Shown here: positions 26,871-37,399 of the stretch, one piece after another
Position numbering within the stretch: the stretch's first letter is position 1
Layout of the letters: each line of letters starts with the position of its first letter
Assembly: GCF_900094625.1 (NCBI RefSeq)
Contig: NZ_FMAJ01000003.1
Span: 310,001-374,000 of the forward strand
Reading direction: 5' to 3'
DNA length: 64,000 bases
Source of the DNA: Rhizobium aethiopicum
Lineage (GTDB): Bacteria > Pseudomonadota > Alphaproteobacteria > Rhizobiales > Rhizobiaceae
Made by a program: the position numbers and the translations under genes
The notes under the pieces: model-generated
The model's database searches: none
What the model saw: only the letters and a program-made list of their open reading frames with translations
Told to the model about the DNA's origin: nothing

Positions 26871-27002
26871 CGATCCATGATTCTACTATAAGAGAAATAC
26901 AGCATCCGATGATGGAATCAAGTCCCTGCCGGTGGGTGGATGACGCCTTGCTTTCACCACGCCGGCGTCGATATATGGCAACGAAAATCCGAGGAGATAG
27001 TG

Positions 27003-27701
27003 ATGGACGCCAGTACGCAGAGCATCGAGGCGACGGGAAGCTTCACGGCTGCCGCCTGGGACAGGATCGCGCCCGTCATGGCCGAGATCGAGATATTGCC
27101 GCTTCTGACGCGACTGTCGGACGGCACGCTGCCGCCGGACGTTTTTCGGCACTATATCCTGCAGGACGCACTCTACCTGAAGCATTATGCGCGCTGCCTC
27201 GCCATCGTGGCCGCGAAGGCGCCTGATAATGCCCAGGTGCTGCGCTTCCTCGGTTCGGCGCAGAAGGCGATCACCGTCGAGCAGGGCCTGCATGCCGGCT
27301 TTCTCACTCAGTTCGGCATCACCTCGGAAGACGTGACATCGGCCGACCCCTCGCCTGCCTGTTTTGCATATACGAACTTCCTGCTCGCCACCGCCTATCA
27401 CAGCTCCTATGCGGTGGCGCTTTCGGCCATCCTGCCCTGCTTCTGGATCTACTGGCATGTCGGCGAAGCGATCAAGAACCGGCCTGTTATCGAGGGCAAT
27501 GCCTTCCAGGCCTGGATCAACACCTATGGCGATCCGCAATTTGCCGCTGGCGCCCGCGAAGTGATCGCGCTGACCGATATCGCCGCCCGCTCGGCATCGC
27601 CGACGGAGCGCACTCAGATGATGGATGTTTTCGTGCGCGCCTCGCAATATGAATGGATGTTCTGGGATTCGGCCTGGCGGCTGGAGACGTGGCCGGTCTG
27701 A
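27003..27701 (+). CDS. tenA: TenA/thiaminase II family protein
   Basis: A 232-residue all-helical protein. Aligned to TenA it keeps Asp55 (HYILQDALYL), the catalytic Cys146 (ILPCFWIYWHVG) and Glu217 (QYEWMFWDSAW). TenA hydrolyses aminopyrimidines derived from thiamin degradation, a salvage step in HMP supply. I chose ATG 27003 with GAGGAGATAG upstream; 26940 is an in-frame alternative. No other thiamin genes are adjacent. Confidence 0.9.
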   Translation: MDASTQSIEATGSFTAAAWDRIAPVMAEIEILPLLTRLSDGTLPPDVFRHYILQDALYLKHYARCLAIVAAKAPDNAQVLRFLGSAQKAITVEQGLHAGFLTQFGITSEDVTSADPSPACFAYTNFLLATAYHSSYAVALSAILPCFWIYWHVGEAIKNRPVIEGNAFQAWINTYGDPQFAAGAREVIALTDIAARSASPTERTQMMDVFVRASQYEWMFWDSAWRLETWPV

Positions 27702-27778
27702 GCCACGTCCGACCGGCCCACGAAATAGCGTAAACAGCGGGATAATTACCGCTTTGCGGCAGGGGGCGGCGCTGCTAT

Positions 27779-29611
<1,833 letters not shown>

Positions 29612-29625
29612 CGCTTCTCAATGGC

Positions 29626-29656
29626 ATCTTATGCGCATATGATTTGCGCATAAGAT
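29626..29656 (+). promoter_or_regulatory. ccdAB operator palindrome
   Basis: ATCTTATGCGCA (29626-29637) and TGCGCATAAGAT (29645-29656) are perfect 12-bp inverted arms with a 7-base spacer, ending 13 bases before the ccdA ATG. CcdA dimers normally bind such operators, repressing their own operon; this site is a strong candidate. Confidence 0.8.
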
Positions 29657-29669
29657 CGAGGAGATCGTT

Positions 29670-29900
29670 ATGGGGCGTCAGGCCAGAAAAGCTGCGAATC
29701 TTTCACTTGACGAAGGCCTCGTTTCCCAGGCGCGCGAACTCAAGATCAACATATCGCGAGCCGCGGAGGATGGTATTGCCAAGGCGATAAAGGCGGAACG
29801 CGAGCGGCTTTGGCGGATCGAGAACGCCGATGCTATCCGGCTCGAAAACGAATATGTCAAAAAACACGGTCTGCCGCTCGCCAAGTACCGTCAGTTTTGA
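29670..29900 (+). CDS. ccdA: CcdA-family antitoxin
   Basis: A 76-residue protein. The N-terminal ribbon-helix-helix (residues 5-40, KAANLSLDEGLVSQARELKINIS) binds DNA, and the C-terminal WRIENADAIRLENEYVKKHGLPLAKYRQF is the CcdA toxin-binding tail. It is preceded by a perfect palindrome and its stop overlaps the ccdB start by one base (TGATG), standard for a chromosomal type II toxin-antitoxin pair. Confidence 0.9.
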   Translation: MGRQARKAANLSLDEGLVSQARELKINISRAAEDGIAKAIKAERERLWRIENADAIRLENEYVKKHGLPLAKYRQF

Positions 29901-30199
29901 TGGCACGCTTTCACGTCTATCAGCTGAAAAACGAAAATGTCCTTGCCATCGATCTTCAAGCCAATCTGCTTGACGATCTGCCGTCGCGGGTCATGGTGCC
30001 GCTGTATCCAGTGCGGGAACTGAGTTGGTCGATCTCACGGCTGAACCCACACCTTTCCATCGAGGGTGAAACCTATGTCATGGCCACTCAGCGCATGGCA
30101 TCAATCCCGACCGGGGAAATAGGAAAAGCGGTCACAGATTTATCGGCGGAAAGTGATACCATCCTGCGCGCCACGGGTTTTCTCTTCCAGGGCTTCTGA
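29900..30199 (+). CDS. ccdB: CcdB-family toxin with altered C-terminal residue
   Basis: A 99-residue protein aligning along its length to CcdB, with the SH3-like core MVPLYPV and MATQRMASIP and GEIGKAVTDLS. F-plasmid CcdB ends MFWGI, with Trp99 stacking on GyrA and needed to poison gyrase; here the end reads LFQGF, so the tryptophan position is Gln. The toxin may therefore be inactive, have weak activity, or hit a different target. The gene ends 4 bases before the convergent GFA gene stop. Confidence 0.88.
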   Translation: MARFHVYQLKNENVLAIDLQANLLDDLPSRVMVPLYPVRELSWSISRLNPHLSIEGETYVMATQRMASIPTGEIGKAVTDLSAESDTILRATGFLFQGF

Positions 30200-30203
30200 G
30201 CCT

Positions 30204-30656
30204 TCATTCTCTGCCCGTGTACTCCTTCACCAGCCCCTCATAAGCGCTCATCTCCGGCAGCGCCGCGTAGCTGTAGACTGCTCCTGTCTCGGCGAATGCC
30301 AGCTTCTCGCTTGTCCATGTCTCGACGAAGGGCGTGAACCAGCTGGGGTCGTCGAGCATGGTGACGCGCAGATTGACGAACCAGTCCATGCCTTCCGGCC
30401 GGGTGAACATCCAGCTCATGCAATGCGGGCAGAAATAATGCTTGGTGACGCCGTGCAGGCCACCGATGACCGGCTCGCCTTTGGTGACCTCGAAGCCTTC
30501 GCTCGGAACGGCGGCGCTCAGCGAATAGGAGCTCGCGGTCATCTTTTGGCACCCTGTGCAATGGCAGGCCATTGTGAGTAGCGGCGGAGCACTGATCTTC
30601 AAGCGCACCCGGCCGCACCGGCAGCCGCCTTCCATGGGTAGATTCAATGTGCTCAT
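30204..30656 (-). CDS. GFA-family zinc protein (glutathione-dependent formaldehyde-activating fold)
   Basis: A 150-residue beta protein with the CENP-V/GFA zinc motifs GGCRCGRVRL, CHCTGCQKMT and FCPHCMSWMF. The founding member is said to bind glutathione and formaldehyde, but most paralogues have no proven activity. It stands alone, convergent with ccdB. Confidence 0.92.
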   Translation of the reverse strand: MSTLNLPMEGGCRCGRVRLKISAPPLLTMACHCTGCQKMTASSYSLSAAVPSEGFEVTKGEPVIGGLHGVTKHYFCPHCMSWMFTRPEGMDWFVNLRVTMLDDPSWFTPFVETWTSEKLAFAETGAVYSYAALPEMSAYEGLVKEYTGRE

Positions 30657-30740
30657 GGCTCCCTCCGTTTCGCTTTCTCATCTAGCGGAGTGATTCTCAC
30701 TGTCGAGATGGGAAGTTTACTGCGGACGGGTGGCATCGGC

Positions 30741-31289
30741 TTATCGCATGCGGGCTGGGTTACCGACGACGGTCGCGCCCGCCGGCACACCCTTGGTCAC
30801 GACGGCGCCCGCACCGACGATCGCACCATCGCCAATCGCCACGCCGCCGAGGATGATGGCGCCGCCGCCGATCCAGACGTCGCTGCCGATCGTGACCGGC
30901 CGGGCGATCTCGATACCCCGGCTGCGAAGGGCCGGGTCCTTGTGGTGTTCGGCGCAATAGATCTGCACGCCGGGTCCGAACATGCTGCGGTCGCCGATCG
31001 TCACACGGCTGGAATCCAGAATGGTGCAGCCGGCATTGAAATAGACGCGCTCGCCGAGAACGATATTGATGCCGTAGGAGCAGTGAAACGGCGCTTCGAT
31101 GAAAACATCGGGTGAGGCCGCGGCGAAGAGCGCCCTCAGGGCCGGCGCCATAGCGCCGCGCTCGTCCGGCGGCAGCGTGTTATGGGCATGGACGGCCAAC
31201 CGCGCCTGTTGACGCAGAAGATCGAGCTCGTCATCAAGGCAGCAATACCATTCACCCGCCGCCATCTTTTCGCGTTCGCTTGCCGGCAT
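30741..31289 (-). CDS. Sugar O-acetyltransferase, maltose/galactoside type
   Basis: A 182-residue left-handed beta-helix protein. The N-terminal cap ([19 protein letters not shown]) is the Mac domain, and hexapeptide repeats follow ([38 protein letters not shown]), with the catalytic His in [10 protein letters not shown]. These acetylate sugar hydroxyls with acetyl-CoA. The start at 31289 lies 11 bases after the upstream amidotransferase; the two form an operon. Confidence 0.93.
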   Translation of the reverse strand: MPASEREKMAAGEWYCCLDDELDLLRQQARLAVHAHNTLPPDERGAMAPALRALFAAASPDVFIEAPFHCSYGINIVLGERVYFNAGCTILDSSRVTIGDRSMFGPGVQIYCAEHHKDPALRSRGIEIARPVTIGSDVWIGGGAIILGGVAIGDGAIVGAGAVVTKGVPAGATVVGNPARMR

Positions 31290-31300
31290 CGCATCGCCCC

Positions 31301-32038
31301 TCACGCGGAGGCCTGTGACAACAGCCCGACCTCTTGCCGCTCGATGAGTCCGACCCAGGCGCGTGCAATGGCGAGACCGGCGGCATCGGCGGCACCGGCA
31401 TGCTGCACAGCCAGCTCGGCGTAGTTTTCCAGCCAGCCGGGCGCAATCCGTTCGATCGTGTCGGGGAATTCCGCCTTCCACTGCTCGACCACCGTTCTAT
31501 CGGCCTCGAAATGGAACTGCGTACCATAGACGGCGCGGCCGATGCGGAAGGCCTGGTTCTCGGCAACGGGGCTCGTCGCGAGACGAACAGCGCCTGCAGG
31601 CAGGGAAAAGGTATCGGCGTGCCATTGAAAGATGGTGAATTCGCCACCGACATCAGACAACAGCGGATCGGCCCTGCCTTCTCCGGTGACGCCGATGCTG
31701 TGCCAGCCGAATTCGCGGGCAGCGCCCAGCAGATTGTCGGCACCATAGGCGCGGGCAAGGATCTGACAGCCGAGGCAAATGCCGAGCACGGCCTTGCCGG
31801 CATCGCCGAAGCGGCGCGTCAGCTGCACGAGCTCCGGCAGGTAAGGATGCGTCTCGTCATCAAGCGCGCTCTGCTCGCCGCCGAGAACGACCAGCGCGTC
31901 ATGATTGGATACGTCGCGCGGCAGAACGCCGTCCCGCCACACCCGAAACCAGTCGATATCAGCTCCGGCCTCGTCGAGCGCTCCGGCAAGCGCCCCGAGA
32001 CCGGTATTGCGCATATTTTCGACGACTGCGACTCGCAT
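31301..32038 (-). CDS. Class I glutamine amidotransferase-like protein
   Basis: A 245-residue protein with the triad residues Cys in [10 protein letters not shown], and His and Glu in FHFE near the end of the domain, plus the segment [13 protein letters not shown]. It is a stand-alone GATase1-type protein, like those that act as glutamine amidotransferases or gamma-glutamyl hydrolases in small-molecule metabolism. Partner synthase is not adjacent; it precedes the acetyltransferase in one operon. Confidence 0.88.
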   Translation of the reverse strand: MRVAVVENMRNTGLGALAGALDEAGADIDWFRVWRDGVLPRDVSNHDALVVLGGEQSALDDETHPYLPELVQLTRRFGDAGKAVLGICLGCQILARAYGADNLLGAAREFGWHSIGVTGEGRADPLLSDVGGEFTIFQWHADTFSLPAGAVRLATSPVAENQAFRIGRAVYGTQFHFEADRTVVEQWKAEFPDTIERIAPGWLENYAELAVQHAGAADAAGLAIARAWVGLIERQEVGLLSQASA

Positions 32039-32162
32039 AGGTTCTCCCCGATGGTCAGCAGGAAGAGACCATGCCGGAGAATGGCGAGCAAGAGCCTTGC
32101 GCATGCGCGATTGCGTCCGCACGCTGCAAAGGCTTAAATCACCGCCAACGAAAGGAACCGCC

Positions 32163-32456
32163 ATGACCGAAAAAGCCCGCGTTTCGATCCTCTACTGCAC
32201 CCAGTGCAACTGGCTGCTGCGCGCCGCCTGGATGGCGCAGGAGCTGCTCAGCACCTTTTCCGACAGCCTCGGCGAAGTGGCGCTGATCCCCGCCACCGGC
32301 GGCAATTTCGAAATCCGCGTCAACGGCGATATCATCTGGGAGCGCAAGCGCGACGGCGGCTTTCCCGGGCCGAAAGAGCTGAAGCAGCGGGTCCGCGATA
32401 TCATCGAGCCCGGCCGCGATCTCGGCCATGTCGACCGCGCCTCGCTCGAAAGCTGA
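32163..32456 (+). CDS. SelT/SelW/SelH-family thioredoxin-like protein (Cys form)
   Basis: A 97-residue protein with YCTQCNWLLRAAWMAQELLSTF near the N-terminus. The CxxC motif replaces the CxxU of eukaryotic selenoproteins W and T, and no selenocysteine codon is present. It also has the family segment GEVALIPATGGNFEIRVNGDIIWERKRDGGFPG. A redox role is likely; the partner is unknown. Confidence 0.9.
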   Translation: MTEKARVSILYCTQCNWLLRAAWMAQELLSTFSDSLGEVALIPATGGNFEIRVNGDIIWERKRDGGFPGPKELKQRVRDIIEPGRDLGHVDRASLES

Positions 32457-32465
32457 TCAGGCCGC

Positions 32466-32876
32466 TCAGCGGAAGGGCGAGCGGCAGACCCTGTAGACAC
32501 CTTCATAGGTGAGGAAGTGATCCGTCCGCGGATTATAGGAACGATATTCATTGGTGCACCAGGCGATATGCTTGTTCATATCGCGCGCCGCCGGCTGTAC
32601 GCGGCGCACCGGCGGCGGGTCATAGGTCAATTGCGGCCGCCCGGCCGCGCCCGGCAGATAAAAGGTCGGCCCGGCGCCGCGCGGACGGTAATTCGGCTGG
32701 ACGTAGGCCGGGCGATGCCATTGCTGCGGCCCGAAACCGAAGCAGCCGCGAAAATCACAGAGCGTCGATCCCGTATTGAGCGGCCCGATACCCGGCTTCG
32801 GCGAATCGGCGCTGGCCATGGCTGGCGCGAAAACGGCAAAAAGACTGGCGAGCAGAAGCGTTCGGGCAGCGGACAT
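32466..32876 (-). CDS. BA14K-family secreted protein
   Basis: A 136-residue protein with a signal peptide (hydrophobic residues 5-20, cleavage near ASA-DS), a Pro/Arg-rich middle and the BA14K C-terminal box AWCTNEYRSYNPRTDHFLTYEGVYRVCRSPF with two cysteines. The Brucella 14-kDa relative is an immunoreactive lectin-like protein needed for normal LPS; here the role is unknown. Confidence 0.85.
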   Translation of the reverse strand: MSAARTLLLASLFAVFAPAMASADSPKPGIGPLNTGSTLCDFRGCFGFGPQQWHRPAYVQPNYRPRGAGPTFYLPGAAGRPQLTYDPPPVRRVQPAARDMNKHIAWCTNEYRSYNPRTDHFLTYEGVYRVCRSPFR

Positions 32877-33004
32877 GAGGCATTCCTTTCGATATCCCTC
32901 TATATAGGGAGCCCGAAGTGATGCGCTATGCCTGCCCTCCGGCCGCTCCCCCGCATGTGATCGGCTGTTTTTCGCCGACTGTCAGGAAAACTTCAAAAAC
33001 CCAG

Positions 33005-33033
33005 TTGACAGTCACGAGCCACCCCCTTACATC
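33005..33033 (+). promoter_or_regulatory. Promoter of tRNA-Leu(CAG)
   Basis: TTGACA at 33005-33010 and TACATC at 33028-33033 are separated by 17 bases, ending 10 bases before the mature tRNA. Confidence 0.55.
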
Positions 33034-33043
33034 GCTCTCCGTC

Positions 33044-33128
33044 GCCCAGATGGCGGAATTGGTAGACGCGCAGGTTTCAGGTACCTGTGCCGCGAGGCGT
33101 GGAGGTTCGAGTCCTCTTCTGGGCACCA
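33044..33128 (+). tRNA. tRNA-Leu, anticodon CAG
   Basis: An 85-base type II tRNA with encoded CCA. The acceptor stem pairs GCCCAGA with TCTGGGC; anticodon stem CAGGT/ACCTG holds loop TTCAGGT with anticodon CAG; the variable arm is TGCCGCGAGGCGT; the T stem GGAGG/CCTCT holds TTCGAGT. A perfect 8-bp hairpin (33136-33157) follows, without a T-tract. Confidence 0.97.
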
Positions 33129-33135
33129 TTCCAAT

Positions 33136-33157
33136 CTTGATCGCTACCTCGATCAAG
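33136..33157 (+). terminator. Hairpin downstream of tRNA-Leu
   Basis: CTTGATCG (33136-33143) and CGATCAAG (33150-33157) form a perfect 8-bp stem with a 6-base loop. There is no T-tract, so it may be a processing or weak termination signal. Confidence 0.4.
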
Positions 33158-33187
33158 GAATTAAACCTTCCAAATATTGCAGGCCAG

Positions 33188-33481
33188 TCACGCCGCCAAG
33201 TGCGGTGTCGTCTTGCAGTCCGGAATGACGGTGAGAACGGCAATCCCAGCTTCTCTGGCGGCGCTCAGTAGCAATTCTCTGAGTTCGTCAATGCCGGCTT
33301 GCCCTGTAATGGCATCGGCGCATGCTTTCACGGCCGCCACATATTCCTCTCCATCTTCAAACGGCCAATCGATCATCAGCACCTCGGCGGCGTCTCGGAG
33401 GGTCCTGACGATCTTGCGCTTGTGCCGGCTACCTAGAAAGAGAACGAGAGGCGAAAAATCCGCCGATGTGTTCCATTGCAT
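33188..33481 (-). CDS. DUF982-domain protein
   Basis: A 97-residue acidic protein with the DUF982 pattern MIDWPFEDGEEYVAAVKACADAITGQAGIDELRELLLSAAREAGIAV. This family is expanded in rhizobia and of unknown function. It lies between tRNA-Leu and the surface-sugar island and is transcribed away from the island. Confidence 0.85.
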   Translation of the reverse strand: MQWNTSADFSPLVLFLGSRHKRKIVRTLRDAAEVLMIDWPFEDGEEYVAAVKACADAITGQAGIDELRELLLSAAREAGIAVLTVIPDCKTTPHLAA

Positions 33482-33799
33482 GGCACTTTCTCCCCAAGGG
33501 TTAGAATATTAGTAACAATGCAAGAAGCGTGCCGTCAATCGGTGAAGGCGGTTTTCGTTCCCCGATAATGCCGCTTCTATGAGAGGTCTCGGCGACAGGT
33601 CGATCACCGGCGCGGAAGCGTTTCCGCCATTCAAAGCACGGCCCGCCGAAAGGCTCGGCCGCCTCTTCCCCACTCCGCAAGCCTCGCACAAGAACGAAAT
33701 CGGATACCGGCTCAGGGATGAACATACGGCCGTTCCGCCAAAGAGCCGAGCGCTCACAGGGGCGGGAAGCTCGGCTAGACACTCTGGAGTTCGCTTGGG
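33482..33799. other. Gap before the surface-sugar island, no gene supported
   Basis: The 318-base gap contains the promoter regions of DUF982 and rfbF. Small frames on both strands are compositionally poor and show no family. The only clear signal is GGAG at a workable distance before the rfbF ATG. Confidence 0.5.
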
Positions 33800-34573
33800 A
33801 TGAAAGTCGTAATTCTCGCCGGTGGCCTTGGCTCGCGTCTTGCCGAGGAAACCAGTGTTCGCCCCAAGCCCCTGGTCGAAATCGGCGGCATGCCGATCCT
33901 CTGGCACATCATGAACATCTACGCCCATCACGGGCTGAACGATTTCATCGTCTGCGCCGGCTACAAGGGCTATATGATCAAGGAATACTTCGTAAACCTT
34001 GTTCTGCACCACAGCGACATCACCGTCGACCTCGGCGCCAATAGTATCAACTATCATGGCGGCAAACGCCCCAACTGGCGTGTGACTGTGGTCGATACCG
34101 GCGTGCATTCGATGACGGGCGGCCGCATCGGGCGCATTCGCGACCATCTGACACCGGGCGAGCCCTTCTGCATGACCTATGGCGACGGCGTCGGCGACAT
34201 CGACATCGCTGCAGAGGTCTCCTTTCATCGCAGCCATGGCTTGAAGGCGACGATGTGCGCCGTCTCGCCGCCCGGACGCTACGGGGCCACCAATATCGAA
34301 GGGCAATTCATCACCTCCTTCGTCGAGAAGCCCAAAGGCGACGGCCAGCGCATCAATGGCGGCTTCTTCGTGCTCGACCCCTCGGTGGTCGATCTCATCC
34401 CCAGCGACGATACCATCTGGGAAGCCGGGCCGCTGGAGTGGCTTGCCGCCAATAACCAGCTCGCCGCCTTCAAGCATGACGGCTTCTGGCAGCCGATGGA
34501 TACGCTTCGCGAGCGCACCCATCTGGAAGAACTCTGGAACTCCGGAAAGGCACCGTGGAAGCTATGGGCCTGA
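33800..34573 (+). CDS. rfbF: Glucose-1-phosphate cytidylyltransferase
   Basis: A 257-residue nucleotidyltransferase with LAGGLGSRLAEETSVRPKPLVEIGGMPILWHIM, the CTP:glucose-1-phosphate pattern, and the metal-binding TYGDGVGDIDI. It makes CDP-glucose, the entry point to CDP-linked deoxysugars of LPS. It is the first gene of the island, overlaps rfbG by 10 bases (or more with the GTG start) and matches the usual length. Confidence 0.97.
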   Translation: MKVVILAGGLGSRLAEETSVRPKPLVEIGGMPILWHIMNIYAHHGLNDFIVCAGYKGYMIKEYFVNLVLHHSDITVDLGANSINYHGGKRPNWRVTVVDTGVHSMTGGRIGRIRDHLTPGEPFCMTYGDGVGDIDIAAEVSFHRSHGLKATMCAVSPPGRYGATNIEGQFITSFVEKPKGDGQRINGGFFVLDPSVVDLIPSDDTIWEAGPLEWLAANNQLAAFKHDGFWQPMDTLRERTHLEELWNSGKAPWKLWA

Positions 34574-35628
34574 CGAACTTCTGGAATGGCAGGCGTATAT
34601 TCCTGACGGGACATACCGGGTTCAAGGGATCATGGCTCTCGCTCTGGCTGGAAAAGCTTGGAGCAGAGGTAATGGCCGTCTCGCTGGAGCCCGAAACCAG
34701 TCCTTCCCTCTATTCGCGGCTTTCACCGTGGAACGGGAAAGGCCATCACATAGCCGACATCCGCGACGCTGCGGCTTTCAGGCAGCGCCTCATTGATTTC
34801 GAGCCCGAAATCGTCATCCACATGGCAGCGCAGGCCTTGGTGCGACGCTCCTACGAAAACCCTGCCGAAACCTTCGCGACCAACGTCATGGGAACCGCGA
34901 ATGTTCTGGATGCCATCCGCGAAACGGCCTCGGTCAAAACGGCTCTCGTCGTCACGTCGGACAAGGTCTATGCCAATAACGGCAGCGGCGTCCCCTTCAT
35001 CGAAACCGATACGCTCGGCGGCAAGGACCCCTACTCCAACTCCAAAGCCTGCACCGAACTGGTGGTCCAGAGTTATCGCGACAGCTTCTTCAAAGAGCGC
35101 GACATCAGGGTCGCCACCGTGCGCGCCGGCAACGTCATCGGCGGCGGCGACTGGTCGAGGGACCGGCTGATCCCGGATTTCATTCGCGCCTTCGAAAGCA
35201 GCCAAGCGATCCTGCTGCGCTATCCCGGGGCAATCCGTCCCTGGCAGCACGTGCTGGAGCCGCTCGGCGGCTACCTCGCCTTCGCCGAGGCCCTGACGTT
35301 TTCGGCCCAAGAGGAATTGCCCGAAGCCCTCAACTTCGGCCCAGATCCGCAGAGTTTCGCGACAGTGTCGGACCTTGCCGAAGCTCTGGGCCTTGCCCAT
35401 GGCGTCAAAGACGTCTGGAGACTGGCACCCGGAACGCATCTGCCGGAAGCGCCTGCCCTGACACTGAGCTCGGAGCTTGCGCTTTCAACCATCGGTTGGC
35501 GACCGCGCCTGACCCTGCAACAGACAATCGACTGGACAGCCGCCTGGTACCAGGCCAACCGAGAAGGGGCCGACATGCGCGCCTTCTCGCTCGGTCAGAT
35601 CGCGGCCTATGAGGAAGCAATATCATGA
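34564..35628 (+). CDS. rfbG: CDP-glucose 4,6-dehydratase
   Basis: A 354-residue short-chain dehydrogenase/reductase. The NAD loop is GHTGFKGSWL, with VVTSDKVYAN and catalytic DPYSNSKACTE (Tyr-x3-Lys), and PWQHVLEPLGGYL near the C-terminus. It converts CDP-glucose to CDP-4-keto-6-deoxyglucose, the substrate for the later island enzymes. A GTG at 34555 is an alternative start. The stop overlaps the next start (ATGA). Confidence 0.96.
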   Translation: MGLTNFWNGRRIFLTGHTGFKGSWLSLWLEKLGAEVMAVSLEPETSPSLYSRLSPWNGKGHHIADIRDAAAFRQRLIDFEPEIVIHMAAQALVRRSYENPAETFATNVMGTANVLDAIRETASVKTALVVTSDKVYANNGSGVPFIETDTLGGKDPYSNSKACTELVVQSYRDSFFKERDIRVATVRAGNVIGGGDWSRDRLIPDFIRAFESSQAILLRYPGAIRPWQHVLEPLGGYLAFAEALTFSAQEELPEALNFGPDPQSFATVSDLAEALGLAHGVKDVWRLAPGTHLPEAPALTLSSELALSTIGWRPRLTLQQTIDWTAAWYQANREGADMRAFSLGQIAAYEEAIS

Positions 35629-36860
35629 CAGCGCACAATTGCCGGTTCTGCCGCGCTCCCTTGAAACATCGCTTCGTCGATCTGGGCTCGACGCCGCTTG
35701 CCAACGCCTATCTGACGGAAGCGCAGCTCAAGCAGCCGGAGCCTTCCTATCCGCTACGCGCCTTCGTCTGCTCCGAGTGCTGGCTGGTGCAGGCCGATGC
35801 ATTCGTTCCGCCGGAAGACATCTTCAGCCACTACGCCTATTTCTCTTCCTACAGCGACAGCTGGGTCGAGCATGCCCGCCAGTTCACCGTCGCGGCGCGC
35901 AAGCGCTTCGGTCTCGGGGAGGCATCCAAAGTGATCGAGGTGGCAAGCAATGACGGCTATCTCCTCAAGCATTTTGTCGAGGCCGGCGTGCCGGTGCTCG
36001 GCATCGAGCCGGCCGAAAATGTTGCAGAAGTGGCACGGCAGATCGGCGTTCCCACGGAGGCGCGCTTCTTCGGCAAGGAAACGGCCGCCGATCTCGTTTC
36101 CCGCGGTCTTGCCGCCGACATCGTCATCGGCAACAATGTGCTGGCGCATGTCCCCGACATCAACGACTTCGTCGGTGGGCTCTCTGCCGTTCTGAAGCCG
36201 GATGGCGTCGTCAGCGTCGAATTCCCGCATCTGTTGCGGCTGATGGAAAACATCCAGTTCGATACCGTCTATCACGAGCATTTCTACTATCTGTCGCTGC
36301 TGGCCGTCGAGAAGGCCTTTGCGGCGCACGGCCTCGCTGTATTCGATGTGGAAGAACTGCCGACCCATGGCGGGAGCCTCCGCGTGCTCGCCTGCCGCAC
36401 GACGTCGACAGCTCATCCGACCGGCCCTGGCGTCGCCAAGGTGCGGGCCGACGAAGCGGCCGCCGGCTTCGACAAGGTCGAAACCTACGAGGCTTTCCAG
36501 AGCCGCGTGGCCCCGATCAAAGATGGGCTGCTGGCCTTCCTCAAGGAGGCCAAGCGCGACGGCAAGACGGTCGCAGCCTATGGGGCCGCCGCCAAGGGCA
36601 ATACGCTCCTGAATTTCTGCGGCGTCGGCACCGACCTCATCGATTACGTGGTCGACCGTAACCCGCACAAGCAGGGACATTACCTGCCGGGCAGCAAGCT
36701 GCCGATCTACGCGCCGGAGATAATGAACGAGACGAAGCCGGACTACGTTCTGATCCTGCCGTGGAACATCAAGAACGAGGTCATGGCGGCCAACAGCAGG
36801 GTCAGAGACTGGGGTGGACTTTTCGCCGTCGCCGTGCCTGAACTGACGGTAATCGGATGA
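35625..36860 (+). CDS. Sugar C-methyltransferase (TylC3/NovU-like)
   Basis: A 411-residue protein with three parts: an N-terminal zinc-binding domain (CRFCRAPL, then CSECWLVQ), a SAM-binding Rossmann fold (VIEVASNDGYLLKHF, about residues 100-220) and a C-terminal domain of the C-methyltransferase type (AYGAAAKGNTLLNFCGVG). Relatives methylate C3 of 4-keto-6-deoxy nucleotide sugars, giving branched-chain sugars such as mycarose or virenose precursors. Position between rfbG and the epimerase fits a branched CDP-sugar. ATGA overlaps on both sides. Confidence 0.9.
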   Translation: MTAHNCRFCRAPLKHRFVDLGSTPLANAYLTEAQLKQPEPSYPLRAFVCSECWLVQADAFVPPEDIFSHYAYFSSYSDSWVEHARQFTVAARKRFGLGEASKVIEVASNDGYLLKHFVEAGVPVLGIEPAENVAEVARQIGVPTEARFFGKETAADLVSRGLAADIVIGNNVLAHVPDINDFVGGLSAVLKPDGVVSVEFPHLLRLMENIQFDTVYHEHFYYLSLLAVEKAFAAHGLAVFDVEELPTHGGSLRVLACRTTSTAHPTGPGVAKVRADEAAAGFDKVETYEAFQSRVAPIKDGLLAFLKEAKRDGKTVAAYGAAAKGNTLLNFCGVGTDLIDYVVDRNPHKQGHYLPGSKLPIYAPEIMNETKPDYVLILPWNIKNEVMAANSRVRDWGGLFAVAVPELTVIG

Positions 36861-37399
36861 GATTTGTTCCGACCGCGGTTTCAGGTGCTTTTGTCGTGCA
36901 AGTCGACGCGCGCTCGGACGGACGCGGACTATTCGCGCGGACTTTCGATGCCAAGAGCTTTGCCGACCATGGTCTCGTGCCTGTCTATCCGCAGTGCAAT
37001 ATCTCGCAGAACCACAAGCGCGGCACGTTGCGCGGCATGCATTATCAGGCAGATCCCAGGCCGGAGATCAAGCTGGTGCGCGCCACGCGCGGCAGGGTTT
37101 TCGACGTGGCGCTCGATCTCAGGCGGGATTCCCCGACCTATCTCGCATGGGCCTCGGTCGAGCTCGATGCTCGTAGTCACAACGCCTTCTACATACCTGC
37201 CGGATGCGCACACGGCTTCCTGACGCTCGAGGACGACTGCGAACTCTTCTACCAGATGTCCGAAGTCTATGTATCGGAGCTTGCCCGCGGCGTCCGCTGG
37301 GACGATCCCGCCTTTTCCATCGCCTGGCCCTTCAAGCCGAGCGTCATCAGCGAGCGCGACGCCGCGCTTGAAAGCTATAGCCAGGAGACAAGCCTTTGA
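36857..37399 (+). CDS. rfbC: dTDP-4-dehydrorhamnose 3,5-epimerase-like enzyme
   Basis: A 180-residue cupin-fold epimerase. The catalytic His is in LRGMHYQA, the binding Arg in the same strand, and FYIPAGCAHGFLTLEDDCELFYQMSEVY matches the RmlC core; RGVRWDDPAFSIAWP ends the domain. In this context the substrate is probably the methylated CDP-4-keto sugar rather than dTDP-rhamnose precursor, since no rmlA or rmlB is adjacent. Overlaps both neighbours by ATGA or TTGAG. Confidence 0.9.
   Translation: MRFVPTAVSGAFVVQVDARSDGRGLFARTFDAKSFADHGLVPVYPQCNISQNHKRGTLRGMHYQADPRPEIKLVRATRGRVFDVALDLRRDSPTYLAWASVELDARSHNAFYIPAGCAHGFLTLEDDCELFYQMSEVYVSELARGVRWDDPAFSIAWPFKPSVISERDAALESYSQETSL

Noticed and set aside
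33501..33782. 93-codon minus-strand frame before the sugar island
   Set aside because: Biased composition, no ribosome site and no recognised domain.
33509..34522. 337-codon open frame on the minus strand
   Set aside because: Antisense to rfbF with no family signature; a high-GC shadow.
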